NCBI GenBank assembly: GCA_009908325.1
Contig: JAAAPI010000086.1
Span: forward strand, 1-37,763
Source of the DNA: Verrucomicrobiota bacterium
GTDB lineage: Bacteria; Verrucomicrobiota; Verrucomicrobiia; Opitutales; Coraliomargaritaceae
Reading direction: 5' to 3'
Length of the DNA: 37,763 nucleotides
Of the stretch, positions 9,338-17,559 are shown in pieces (within the stretch, counting starts at the first letter, position 1; every line of letters begins with the position of its first letter). Below the pieces are notes generated by a model. That model saw nothing but the letters and a program-made list of their open reading frames with translations, did not search any database and had not been told where the DNA came from. The translations under genes and the position numbers were made by a program.

Positions 9338-11002
9338 GATGAGAAGCCGGTGTCGTAAATTTTTGTAAGCGTGCTGAAAGGGATGCAGGATGGAGACTGT
9401 AGCGATTCGGAGATGCCGTCTTCTTGCAATATGCCTCGCATTGTAGTTAAGTTGATTGGCCGACGAAAGAGAAAGGTCCTTGAGAATTTCAATGCCATGA
9501 TCTCCTTCGTGGTGTCTTCCCCGCACATTGCGTAAAGGTCCCTCCATTCCAATACACCGAATTTTCGGTATTTTCGGAACAATTCCTTCGGCTTGTCGAT
9601 TTGAACCTCGTCCAAGTGTGAAATGCCAATGATGGCCTGTTTGTCACCGCTTACATACCAAAGTATACGGGCGGGAGCCCGAAGCATTTTATGGCGACTT
9701 TTCGCCCTATAGTAGACGTTTTCCCACCTTAAGAGCGCGGTCCCGTTGCTCCCAAACAGATCATTTGCAGCTTGGTCATGGTCGATTAAACCCATAGCAA
9801 ACGATGGTTTTATCGGGACTAGAAAGTTTGGAAGTTCCGGGCTCGATAACAGCGGAGCGCATACTTGTTCCAGTTCCAGATCGGAAAGCTGACAAAGCGG
9901 TTCCTTCAGTTCCGGAAAGCCTTTAGTTAATCTGGCTTCAATGGATGCGCGATCAGCATGCTCGCATGAAACAAATTTAACCCACCCATCACTTAAATTC
10001 AGGAACTCCATTCGCCGTAGTATCGGTGCCAATACTGCAGAATGGCCTTTTTCCTTGAACTCGACGGCAGAGCACTTCCGCTCGACTGCGAAAGAGAGCG
10101 TATCTGCCAAGATGAAGCTTCCAAATATACCCGCGTCAGACGCCCGGGAAAGTCGAGCCAAAGGAACGCTCAAGGAATTGACTTCACCCTTTAAATTTAG
10201 AACCCGTATCGCAACGGGCTTGCCCTCGGATTGCAACAACTGGAAATGATATGTCAGTGGCTTGGCAAGAAAGGCTCTTAGAGTCTCAAGCAAGGCACCT
10301 TTCTTTTCGCCGGTCTCTTGAAATGGGGCAAGGTCGATTGCCGATAAATCTTCGCCCTTAATCCTCTGCCATTTTAGCGTAAGTCCGGATACGAGAGAAG
10401 GAGAATAAGTCTCTTTTTCCGCCATCTCGTGCATGTGACTGACCAAGTCGGTCGGATGAACGACGGTCACACCAGTTGCAGCCTTAATTTCGCCCGCCTT
10501 ATTGAGAACCTTTTCGTCCTTCGTTACGAAGGTATTCACCTCGGATGCAGCAATTTTAGCAATATGCTGAATGTCTGATCTATCACTGATTCGCTCATGC
10601 GGTAATATCTCAATCAGGAGTTTATAAAAATCCTCGGCTAATTTCGCATTATGAGTTATGCGGGGCATCCCCTTGGCGCGTTCAAGAGACCGCCTGCGAA
10701 TTTGGTCATCTGGTTGCCGGTCGATTTCAACAAAAAGTTCGTCGGTTACCCACAAATTAAGTGTGTCCAAAAGGAAGTCGTTGAGCAGTCCCTTTGAAAT
10801 TTCTGAGCTAGGGTTCTCTTCTTCATCAAAATCGTAAAAGATATGAGCGTCTATACCCACATCCATCACGTCGTCGGTTGTATCGGCCTTCCATAGGCCG
10901 AGTTCATCATCGTCAGAAATTCGGTAGCACCATAGAGTCAAGGGAAGGCCTTCAGCAGAACGCCCTGGCTTTTCGTCGATGGGGATGAAACCTAATGCCC
11001 TC

Positions 11003-11010
11003 CATGTTTT
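11003..11010. repeat. 8-bp target site duplication, left copy
   Basis: CATGTTTT lies immediately outside the left inverted repeat of the ISL3 element. The identical octamer at 12312-12319 lies outside the right inverted repeat. Eight-base duplications are characteristic of the ISL3 family. An intact duplication implies recent, simple transposition. Confidence 0.95.
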
Positions 11011-11042
11011 GGTTCTTCGTAAATTCTTGTGAGGAATCAGGG
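11011..11042. repeat. ISL3 left terminal inverted repeat
   Basis: This pairs with the reverse complement of 12280-12311. The core TTCGTAAATTCTTGTGA is identical in both, and mismatches lie at positions 3, 5, 23 and 27-29 of the repeat. Confidence 0.93.
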
Positions 11043-12275
11043 TTTGAGGTCGAGTTTGCCGCATTGGAACAAGATGGCGACCCTGTAGTTTTCAAAGTTC
11101 CTAAAGCCTCTGGCATTTGCTTTGATGCTTTGGATGACACCATTGAAGCCTTCTGTAGCCGCATTGGTAATGCGGTGCTTCAGATATGTGATGATGTTTT
11201 CAAAATGTTCGTTAATCATCTTTGCCACCCGCTTGACGGGTTCGAGTTTGCTGCGGCGGGCCCAGCCATACCACTGCTTGAAGAACTTCCGCGCACAAGC
11301 GGGATAGCGGTAGTCCCAGAAGTGGTCGAAGGTTTCCTTGATGGCGTGAGCACGCCCCACTTTCAGTCCCAGCGATTGTAGTTCTGTGAAACGGACTTGC
11401 ATCTCTTCGCTGAGATTCTCAAAGCCCGTCAGCCAGAGATATTTGCTCTTCTTCAGCGTGTCATCTTTCTGGCTGGAGAGTATTTTGTGCTCTTGCCTGC
11501 GCACTTTGTCGATGGCCTGGTTCAGGTGTTGGCTGATGTGGAAGCGGTCATGCACGATATCCGCACCAGGAACATGCGACTCGGCTGCTTTGATGTAGGC
11601 CCGCCACATATCCATGGCGATCGCTTTTACCCCCTTTAGCTGCTCTTCAGTTAGCCCTTCAAAGAGCTTGTCGCATGCCGACTCGTCCCGGCCCTCGGCG
11701 ACGTCCAGAACCCGACTGCGATCCAAATCGGTCAATATACTGATGTAGTTGTGCCCCTTGCGAAAACTCTTCTCATCGATGCCCAAGTGCTGAACAGGTG
11801 CGGCCTCCCTGCGCTTTAGGCCCCTGGCCACCGCACGCCGCTTGATCTGGTTGATTTGGTGCCAGTCCATGCCCATTAGCTCGGCGGCAGCTTTCACGCT
11901 GGAGCAGGCCTTCAGGACATCGATGGCGAACGATTCGAACAGCAAGGTGAACCTTGAACCTTTCCCTGCCCAAGGCACACGAACGGTCTTCACCCCGTGC
12001 TCCGGACAATTGCAGCGAGGCACCTCGCAGCGCAATACGGTCTCAAACTGCATGGTGTCCAGATGGCGCCATTCGCGCATCTCTCTGTCGTCATAGTATG
12101 GGCAGCTTTGCCCACATTCCGGGCACTCCAATGGCTGCGAAAGGTCGTAGTAAATCCCAACGACTATCCTCTTAGCTGCTATTTCCAATTGCACGCCGGA
12201 CACCTTCCATGCCCCGCTCAAACCCAATAATTGCTCGTAGTGTTCTTCTTGAGATGTCATCTCTGTATCAAACAT
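11037..12275 (-). CDS. ISL3-family transposase
   Basis: This is a full-length 412-aa ISL3 transposase. The N-terminus has a zinc-binding cysteine set (CPECGQSCPYYDD, then RCEVPRCNCPEHG). A helix-turn-helix region (AAELMGMDWHQINQIKRRAV) comes next. The catalytic DDE residues are visible in HLGIDEKSFRKGHNYIS, AIAMDMWRAYIKAA and NAATEGFNGVIQSIKANARG. The helical insertion between the second Asp and the Glu is typical for the family. The chosen start at 12275 lies just inside the right inverted repeat, and the stop lies within the left one. No frameshift or internal stop is seen, so the enzyme should be active. Confidence 0.96.
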   Translation of the reverse strand: MFDTEMTSQEEHYEQLLGLSGAWKVSGVQLEIAAKRIVVGIYYDLSQPLECPECGQSCPYYDDREMREWRHLDTMQFETVLRCEVPRCNCPEHGVKTVRVPWAGKGSRFTLLFESFAIDVLKACSSVKAAAELMGMDWHQINQIKRRAVARGLKRREAAPVQHLGIDEKSFRKGHNYISILTDLDRSRVLDVAEGRDESACDKLFEGLTEEQLKGVKAIAMDMWRAYIKAAESHVPGADIVHDRFHISQHLNQAIDKVRRQEHKILSSQKDDTLKKSKYLWLTGFENLSEEMQVRFTELQSLGLKVGRAHAIKETFDHFWDYRYPACARKFFKQWYGWARRSKLEPVKRVAKMINEHFENIITYLKHRITNAATEGFNGVIQSIKANARGFRNFENYRVAILFQCGKLDLKP

Positions 12276-12279
12276 CTAT

Positions 12280-12311
12280 CCCGCTTTCTTCACAAGAATT
12301 TACGAATAGCC
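12280..12311. repeat. ISL3 right terminal inverted repeat
   Basis: This is the right end of the element, lying just upstream of the transposase start. The octamer CATGTTTT follows immediately at 12312-12319. Confidence 0.93.
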
Positions 12312-12670
12312 CATGTTTTATTGGCCGCTTCAAAATCCCGTCGGCACCATAGCCTAATGACCGTTTGACCCGTAGCGGAATCTTTTAATCTATCGAAAAG
12401 CTTTCGAGCGATCCCTTTTCCCCGAAACTCCTCTGCGACACATAGCTGACCAATCCGTATTCTGTCCGGATAGTCGGCAAATAGTAGATAACCCACTAAA
12501 TCGCCTTCGGCAGTCCTGGCTCCCAGGACACGATTTCTATTCAAGTAGTCGCGGAATGTCTCCTTCGTAAAAAAGCCTATAGTTTTCTTATATCGGCTCC
12601 CCAGGCGGTCGACCACATCCAGATCAGGTTCACAAAGGTAATCGACTTCAATTGTTTCCACGGTAGTCAT
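12290..12670 (-). pseudogene. 5' part of IS-interrupted GNAT-PIN-PUA-like gene (GNAT domain)
   Basis: These 126 codons encode the N-terminal GNAT acetyltransferase domain: QLCVAEEFRGKGIARKLFDR holds the acetyl-CoA loop (RGKGIA) and LWCRRDFEAANKTW leads into the last conserved segment. After NKTW (residue 120) the frame enters the insertion sequence and stops seven codons later. The missing piece, RALGFIPIDEKPGRS, is found in the right frame on the far side of the element. The native protein would therefore be a 675-aa GNAT-PIN-PUA fusion starting at 12670, 3 bp after the preceding gene. A truncated GNAT lacking its last strand is unlikely to work normally. The reconstruction is directly visible in the sequence. 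Confidence 0.88.
12312..12319. repeat. 8-bp target site duplication, right copy
   Basis: CATGTTTT is identical to 11003-11010. Reading minus, the duplicated bases fall in the codons for Lys-Thr-Trp of the interrupted GNAT domain on both sides. Confidence 0.95.
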
Positions 12671-12673
12671 CGT

Positions 12674-13366
12674 TCAAAAAGAAATAAAGGTCTGGGCAGG
12701 CCCCTCTATGGTGAGTTGGATTCGTCGGCGCAGCTGTGCTTCCAGTTGCCAGAAGTGGGCCTGCCAGCTCAGTGGATAGAGTTTCTGGTAGAACTCCTTT
12801 CTGTCTTCGTATTGGTCCTGAAAATCTTCTGGCAGGTAGGTATCGGCTGCTTGATAAAAGCTTTCCGAGTCAGGAAACAGGCTGGCGGCCAGTCCCCAGG
12901 ATTCGGCTGTGTTAGCTAGAGTGTTTGCAACGTTTTCGAATAATTTTTTGGCAGCCTCTTCGGAATCCAAAAGATTGCGGACAAACCAAGCAATTTCAAG
13001 GGCCCACAGGCGCAGTGCTGATCTGGATTCGTCAAGATGGTCGACAACCACTGCGTAATCAAAGTGATTACTCGGGCTGAGCTGGAGCGGACTGACTAAT
13101 TGGTCGCAGACGATATGCCATGGTATGCTATCTATCCATGGAAACATCCTTTTTGAAGCTTCACCGAGGCAGGCTTCCGCAGTATGAAAACATTTGATCG
13201 ACAGGCTTTGAGAGTGTTCTAGAGCAATCAGCATGGCAGCCAGTCCGTCGAGGTCCGTTTCTCGGCTTGGGGCTTTCATCTTGTCGAGTCGGGCATACTC
13301 ACAACGCCACCGTTCTGCGAGAGTGAGAAATGCAGCTTCGTGGGGTGAGTTGTGTGGTTTTGTCAT
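12674..13366 (-). CDS. Uncharacterised 230-aa protein
   Basis: This protein was not recognised. Its 230 residues are acidic and rich in leucine, alanine, tryptophan and phenylalanine, with a run of predicted helices throughout. No signal peptide, membrane segment or catalytic motif stands out. It lies 11 bp after the 155-aa gene and 3 bp before the GNAT-PIN-PUA gene, so all three were probably co-translated. By position it may be an accessory part of the GNAT-PIN-ASCH module or a companion of the Gabija-like pair. The coding call is supported by gene spacing and an uninterrupted, compositionally normal frame. Confidence 0.78.
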   Translation of the reverse strand: MTKPHNSPHEAAFLTLAERWRCEYARLDKMKAPSRETDLDGLAAMLIALEHSQSLSIKCFHTAEACLGEASKRMFPWIDSIPWHIVCDQLVSPLQLSPSNHFDYAVVVDHLDESRSALRLWALEIAWFVRNLLDSEEAAKKLFENVANTLANTAESWGLAASLFPDSESFYQAADTYLPEDFQDQYEDRKEFYQKLYPLSWQAHFWQLEAQLRRRIQLTIEGPAQTFISF

Positions 13367-13377
13367 ATCAACCAGAT

Positions 13378-13845
13378 CTAAATTCTATTGGAGCAGCATT
13401 TAAGGGCGGCTTGAATTTTCTGCTGCATCTCCTCCAATGCCTCCGTATTCCCTTCATGCGCCATACCATCAATCCATTCATCAAACTCGTGCTCAATTTC
13501 GTTTAGGATCTGTGGAATGAGTCGCCAGCGCTTTTCCGCCCAGTCGTAATAGATTTTTCGGCCTTCGTAGATATAGGGCTTATTCAAGCTTTCGAGGATT
13601 TCCGGCAGTAGCTTTGGGCTTAGGCCACCGGTTACGAGGGAGCCGACGAAACGCAGTTCGCATTCCTGCTGTTCCGTGAGTGAATTTGTTGTCTCGGGAT
13701 CGAAGCTCAGCCAACCATCGTCGTGGAGCTTGGCGGCTGCCCATTGGTCGAGGCCGATCTCCTTGCAGAGTTCCCACCCACTCTTCGGGAAAAGGAGACC
13801 CTGATCGGTCGTGATGCGGGCGGATTCTGGGCTGTCGTCGTTCAT
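13378..13845 (-). CDS. Uncharacterised 155-aa protein, possibly MerR-like DNA-binding
   Basis: The first 75 residues have a helical pattern reminiscent of MerR-type winged helices: ELCKEIGLDQWAAAKLHDDG, then LTEQQECELRFVGSLVTGGL and SPKLLPEILESL. The C-terminal half is acidic (EIEHEFDEWIDGM), with IQAALKCC near its end, and might be a dimerisation helix. It follows gajB by 32 bp and lies 11 bp upstream of the 230-aa gene. It could be a regulator of this part of the island. The HTH reading is an inference from pattern alone, and the family is not known to me. Confidence 0.72.
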   Translation of the reverse strand: MNDDSPESARITTDQGLLFPKSGWELCKEIGLDQWAAAKLHDDGWLSFDPETTNSLTEQQECELRFVGSLVTGGLSPKLLPEILESLNKPYIYEGRKIYYDWAEKRWRLIPQILNEIEHEFDEWIDGMAHEGNTEALEEMQQKIQAALKCCSNRI

Positions 13846-13877
13846 GGTTAATTAGTTTATGTCGATTAATCCTGTTC

Positions 13878-15542
13878 TCATTCCGTGGGTTCACATATTC
13901 TTCCTCCGACTTCTGGTTTTACGTAGCTCAGAAACTGTTCATACTCATTTCGTCGCTGGCTCCAATACTGATTAGCGCCAGGAAGCTTCTCCCGAAAGGC
14001 TGAAGTCGTTGTAATGAGGCGCTTCCTGGCTCGGGAAATCGCAACGAAAAAAGCGCATTCCGCATCTTCCTTTTTGCCGAAGAATGTTTGCGGCTCTACC
14101 CCTTGAACAATGACTGTGTGGAATTCCAGACCCTTGCATTTATGGATTGTCAGAATCCTGACCGCATCAACCCCTCCAACAGTTTTGAGGCTCTTCAAAG
14201 TATCGCTTTTTTCATCGAAGATGCTCGAAATATGAACTTTGATATCGCCCAAGATTTCACCTCTCCTAATATCCATTTCGTAGTCATAAGAGAGCCCGCG
14301 TATTTTATTCATACCAAGCTTCTCAAGTAGTTCTTCGATCAAGTTCCAGGCATTTTGGAAAGTTGGGTTCTTATTGAGTGACCTTTTTGCAGCTCTAATA
14401 AATTTGTCCCAACCTCTGGGACTTAATGAACCCTCTACAATGTCGCTATCGAGAACCTTGCGGAGCCTCTCCCAAGCGTCTGGCTCCGTATCTCCCATTA
14501 AAATAAGGAGGAAGTCTGTTACGAGACAGAACAAAGGCTCCGCACTGAGTTCTTGGATCTCCTGCTCATTGCGGAATGGGATACCCCTTTGTGTCAACAT
14601 CCCCATAAACTTCTGAGCATATAGGTGAGGCTGAGTGTTGCATAAAAATGCGATTTGAGAAAGGGGGAGACCTTGCGTTTTCCAGAGTTCGATTGAGTCG
14701 GCAACCCATTTGGCTTCTCCTACATCATCATCGAAAGATTCGTATACCACTTCGCCTTCGTCTTTAGATATCTGGCCGTCCGGAACAGCGGCCCCTGGGT
14801 CGATGTCTCGAACCATCCTGTTGTGAACTCGGCGAATTCTGTGAAGTGAACGGAAATTCTGATAAAGGTTGAGAGAGGTGGCTTCGAAATCTTTTTGGAA
14901 TTTTATAAAGATTCCTTCTAGCGCACCAGCATACCCCATAATCTTTTGCTTCGTGTCACCTACGGCGATAATTCTTACTCCGCAGTTTTTAAATGCATTG
15001 AGGACTAGGGAATATTGAGTATTATTGCAGTCTTGAAACTCATCAAGAAATACGTCGCTGTAGGCCGCCTGAATCGAATTTCGTGCAACGGCACACTTAT
15101 TCAAGATCTCATTAGCCAGGGAGACCATGTCGTTGAATGTGATTTGACTTAGGAAAATCCGGTGGTCACCAACTGTGTAGTCCTCATTGAGCGCATCTTG
15201 CCCGGTAAGGGCAGTTCTGAAGATGTCGATCAACCGTTTCCCAAAAGCATGAAAAGTATAGCTATCAAAGCGGGCTGAAAGCTCCGGTCCGCATCGCTTG
15301 GCGACCCGATCCTTGAGATTCTCGCTTGCGTCCTTTTTGAAAGATATTGCAAGGATCCGCTTAGGATAAGGGGAGGCACCAGTTCTTAGTAAGAAGTCAG
15401 CCCGTTGTGCTAATGTTTCTGTTTTGCCTGCACCGGGCCCAGCCAGCAAAGCAATACACCCGTCTTTAGAAATGACAGCTTTTTCAGCGTTGGGTTCAAG
15501 AGTGAGGCCGCTAGAAGGACACCAGCAATAAGGGGAGATCAT
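13878..15542 (-). CDS. gajB: Gabija-like UvrD/PcrA-type helicase GajB
   Basis: This 554-aa superfamily 1 helicase has the motifs ALLAGPGAGKTETLAQRADF (Walker A, about residues 31-50), AISFKKDASENL, VFLDEFQDCNN (Walker B), AVGDTKQKIMGYAGA, LYQNFRS, ILTIHKCKGLEF and VAISRARKRL. It is short for UvrD, as expected for GajB. The ATG at 15542 overlaps the TGA of gajA by 4 bp and is preceded by AGGAGG seven bases away, one of the few good ribosome binding sites here. In characterised Gabija systems GajB associates with GajA and senses DNA ends or nucleotide pools during phage infection. The pairing with an OLD-family nuclease makes the assignment strong, although this pair is longer than the founding Bacillus members. 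Confidence 0.9.
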   Translation of the reverse strand: MISPYCWCPSSGLTLEPNAEKAVISKDGCIALLAGPGAGKTETLAQRADFLLRTGASPYPKRILAISFKKDASENLKDRVAKRCGPELSARFDSYTFHAFGKRLIDIFRTALTGQDALNEDYTVGDHRIFLSQITFNDMVSLANEILNKCAVARNSIQAAYSDVFLDEFQDCNNTQYSLVLNAFKNCGVRIIAVGDTKQKIMGYAGALEGIFIKFQKDFEATSLNLYQNFRSLHRIRRVHNRMVRDIDPGAAVPDGQISKDEGEVVYESFDDDVGEAKWVADSIELWKTQGLPLSQIAFLCNTQPHLYAQKFMGMLTQRGIPFRNEQEIQELSAEPLFCLVTDFLLILMGDTEPDAWERLRKVLDSDIVEGSLSPRGWDKFIRAAKRSLNKNPTFQNAWNLIEELLEKLGMNKIRGLSYDYEMDIRRGEILGDIKVHISSIFDEKSDTLKSLKTVGGVDAVRILTIHKCKGLEFHTVIVQGVEPQTFFGKKEDAECAFFVAISRARKRLITTTSAFREKLPGANQYWSQRRNEYEQFLSYVKPEVGGRICEPTE

Positions 15543-17485
15543 TCAAATACCTCCTGAATCTGTTTGCCGACATGGTTTATCAAATCCCGATATTGCTCGG
15601 GTAGGCTTGCATCAACCTCGCCAAGTTCGAGAGTCGAGAGCGCCTGTATATGCGCCGCAGGTTTGCTGCCTACCTTGAATAGCCGATGGTAGTCTTCAAA
15701 ATTCTTTTTCTCGTCGGTGGAATACCAATCTTTATCGGCATGACTCTTTCCAAGCACGGAACGGCAGGTAGTTTCGTCGGGATCATACTGTTCATCCTTC
15801 GAAATGCTATAGGCATCGGGGTATGCGAGAAGCATACTGAAGTCTAGATCAAGTGGTTTTGAGAAAAAGACGCCATTTTTCTTAAGGAACAGGAGCCACT
15901 TCTCTCCGTAGGTTTTCTCATCGTCTTTACCTGCTTCGAGTGGGCTTGAAACGTTCCATTTTTCAATTTTAGCCTTAGATACTTTATCGTTAATAGCCCC
16001 TATTTTTCTAAGTTGGTCACGTGCATACTTGATGCGCCCCCAACCACCTCCATGGCGGGCCAAGTCAAGATCGAGCAACGTGACATACGGAATCTTGAGA
16101 TCTGATAGGATTTTCCAGAGATAGTTCACATGTCGGCCGCCCAATTGTGCGAGCACGATACCATTCTCATCCAATGGCAGCCCGCCTGCTTCAAAAAGCT
16201 TGGGTAGGACGATGCCTTCACTCGCTCCTTCACCCAAAACCACAATCCGGGCGAAGTATATTTCGGGATTCGAAATTAGGCCTTCTTGAACGAACTTGTA
16301 GGCATCCAGTTCACTCGGGGGTGGTAGCTTAATCGTCTTCACAGAGGCGGTCCGTAGTTCGCTAAGTCTAGTGTATCGTATGTGCTCGGGCTTGATCCTT
16401 CGAAGCATCGACGGAGCATGTGTGGTGACGATCGCCTGGGCATCCAGCCCCGAGCAGGTATTACCGAGAGCTTTGTTGATTCTGCCCAAGTAGTGTGGCG
16501 ACAAGCTGTTCTCGGGCTCCTCGACCGCGATGATTGAGAAAACCGGCGGGCTCAGCTTGTCCAGTTCGATACCCAAATCTTCCCCATCCTCTTGGGCCAA
16601 AGCCTTACGGCCAATTTCAATATAGGAAGATACGAGGGATAGGTAAAGTAACGACTTTTGGCCGTCACCGAGCAATGAATAATCAATATTTTTGGAGGCG
16701 TGCGCCGGGGTGAAATGAACAGAGAAATTCTGGATAAGTTTTTCAAGGCTGTCCGCTCCAAAGGTTATCGAGGCATCCTTGTAGTGGCTACAATTGTGTA
16801 GCGTCGCCCAATTCTTCGAGATGCTTGCACTGGCTACTTCAATTGCAGGGTTTTGTTCGATGAGATCCTGAAGACCAGCCACGACACCCTCATACTCACC
16901 GGCCTCCTTCTGCCAATTTATAGCTCGAACAATCCTCCCAAGAAGCGAGGAGGTATTGTATCGAATGTGATCGTTCGGATCCCGTCTGGCTGGCAGATAA
17001 TAGACGGCGATGTGGTTGCGGTCGGCCCGGGGGACGATCCTCAGTTTGTCGTCTCCGTTGGTCTCCTTGCCTAGGACATAGGTAAGAGTATCTGCGATAT
17101 CTCCATCCTTACCCATTGTCGCGGCTAATCGAAAGCGAACTTTCAGAACTTCTCCTTCTTCATCGAGCCTCATATGATTGAAACAGGGAGGAATCGTTTT
17201 TGCTCCGTTGCTTTCTCTCGCTTCCGGAAGAAGAAAGTCCACCTCGACCTTAAGGCTACGCTCTTCGGGAGGATCATCTTCTTCGAGCCCTACATGGAAG
17301 TCCTCTGGTCTCACCCGTCTGCGGCTTGGGTTCGAATCAAACATTCGGCTTAGAGCCTGAAGGATTGCCGTCTTCCCTGACCCATTCGGCCCGATGACCA
17401 TCGTTGTGGTATCCTCAAATGTGATCTCTTGAGTTTCGGGACCGAAGCACTGGAAATTGGTCAGTCGGAGTGTGGAGAGTTTCAT
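15539..17485 (-). CDS. gajA: Gabija-like OLD-family nuclease GajA (ATPase + TOPRIM)
   Basis: This 648-aa protein (from the ATG at 17485, starting MKLSTLRLTNFQCFG) is an OLD-family ATPase-nuclease. The ABC-type ATPase has GPNGSGKT (residues 32-39), a signature-like SLLGDGQKSLLYLSL and Walker B IIAVEEPENSLSP (about 320). The C-terminal TOPRIM nuclease has VVLGEGASEG (about 412) and LLDLDLARHGG (about 469), which supply its acidic metal ligands. GajA proteins cut DNA and are restrained by nucleotides. An upstream TTG at 17536 would add 17 residues without a domain or ribosome binding site, so the ATG is preferred. It lies 74 bp after the methylase stop and directly upstream of gajB. The pair forms a class 2 OLD (Gabija) arrangement. 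Confidence 0.9.
   Translation of the reverse strand: MKLSTLRLTNFQCFGPETQEITFEDTTTMVIGPNGSGKTAILQALSRMFDSNPSRRRVRPEDFHVGLEEDDPPEERSLKVEVDFLLPEARESNGAKTIPPCFNHMRLDEEGEVLKVRFRLAATMGKDGDIADTLTYVLGKETNGDDKLRIVPRADRNHIAVYYLPARRDPNDHIRYNTSSLLGRIVRAINWQKEAGEYEGVVAGLQDLIEQNPAIEVASASISKNWATLHNCSHYKDASITFGADSLEKLIQNFSVHFTPAHASKNIDYSLLGDGQKSLLYLSLVSSYIEIGRKALAQEDGEDLGIELDKLSPPVFSIIAVEEPENSLSPHYLGRINKALGNTCSGLDAQAIVTTHAPSMLRRIKPEHIRYTRLSELRTASVKTIKLPPPSELDAYKFVQEGLISNPEIYFARIVVLGEGASEGIVLPKLFEAGGLPLDENGIVLAQLGGRHVNYLWKILSDLKIPYVTLLDLDLARHGGGWGRIKYARDQLRKIGAINDKVSKAKIEKWNVSSPLEAGKDDEKTYGEKWLLFLKKNGVFFSKPLDLDFSMLLAYPDAYSISKDEQYDPDETTCRSVLGKSHADKDWYSTDEKKNFEDYHRLFKVGSKPAAHIQALSTLELGEVDASLPEQYRDLINHVGKQIQEVFE
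15550..15555 (-). promoter_or_regulatory. Strong Shine-Dalgarno site of gajB
   Basis: On the minus strand AGGAGG lies seven bases before the gajB ATG and within the end of gajA. Most genes in the window lack such a motif, so it fixes the gajB start and predicts efficient coupled translation. Confidence 0.8.
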
Positions 17486-17559
17486 TGGAAAGTTGAATTG
17501 TGATTTGAAAGCCTCTAGAAGCAGAAAGCCCGACAAAGATATGATGATCGGTGAAGTGT

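Larger units (their letters stand above)
9334..11064 (-). pseudogene. 3' part of IS-interrupted GNAT-PIN-PUA-like gene
   Basis: The reading frame from 11064 to 9334 holds the downstream part of a gene cut by the ISL3 element. Native sequence begins at KTWRALGFIPIDEKPG, which is the end of a GNAT domain. A PIN domain follows (DVGIDAHIFYDF, then SDIQHIAKIAAS and FVTKDEKVL), giving the acidic residues expected of a PIN RNase. The middle of about 200 residues is a second acetyltransferase-like or unknown region. The C-terminal 150 residues (ILWYVSGDKQAIIGISHLDE and FSRTFLFRRPINL) look like a PUA/EVE-like barrel. Its first 18 or so codons, including the ATG at 11064, come from the insertion sequence. 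Joined to 12320-12670 after removal of the element and one target copy, the frame is continuous at 675 codons. The 3' part may still be made by reinitiation. Confidence 0.85.
11011..12311 (-). mobile_element. ISL3-family insertion sequence (1301 bp)
   Basis: The element is bounded by 32-bp inverted repeats, left 11011-11042 and right 12280-12311, which match at 26 of 32 positions and begin GGYTMTTCGTAAATTCTTGT (in IUPAC code). It carries one transposase gene and is flanked by the octamer CATGTTTT on both sides. Length, GG-starting ends and 8-bp duplications fit the ISL3 family. It is inserted in the same orientation as the surrounding genes, inside the GNAT-PIN-PUA gene. The transposase stop codon lies within the left inverted repeat. 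All essential parts look intact, so it may be mobile. Confidence 0.95.

Noticed and set aside
12290-12670. A separate small GNAT acetyltransferase gene
   Set aside because: Its last conserved segment is found in frame beyond the insertion sequence, so it is the 5' part of a larger gene.
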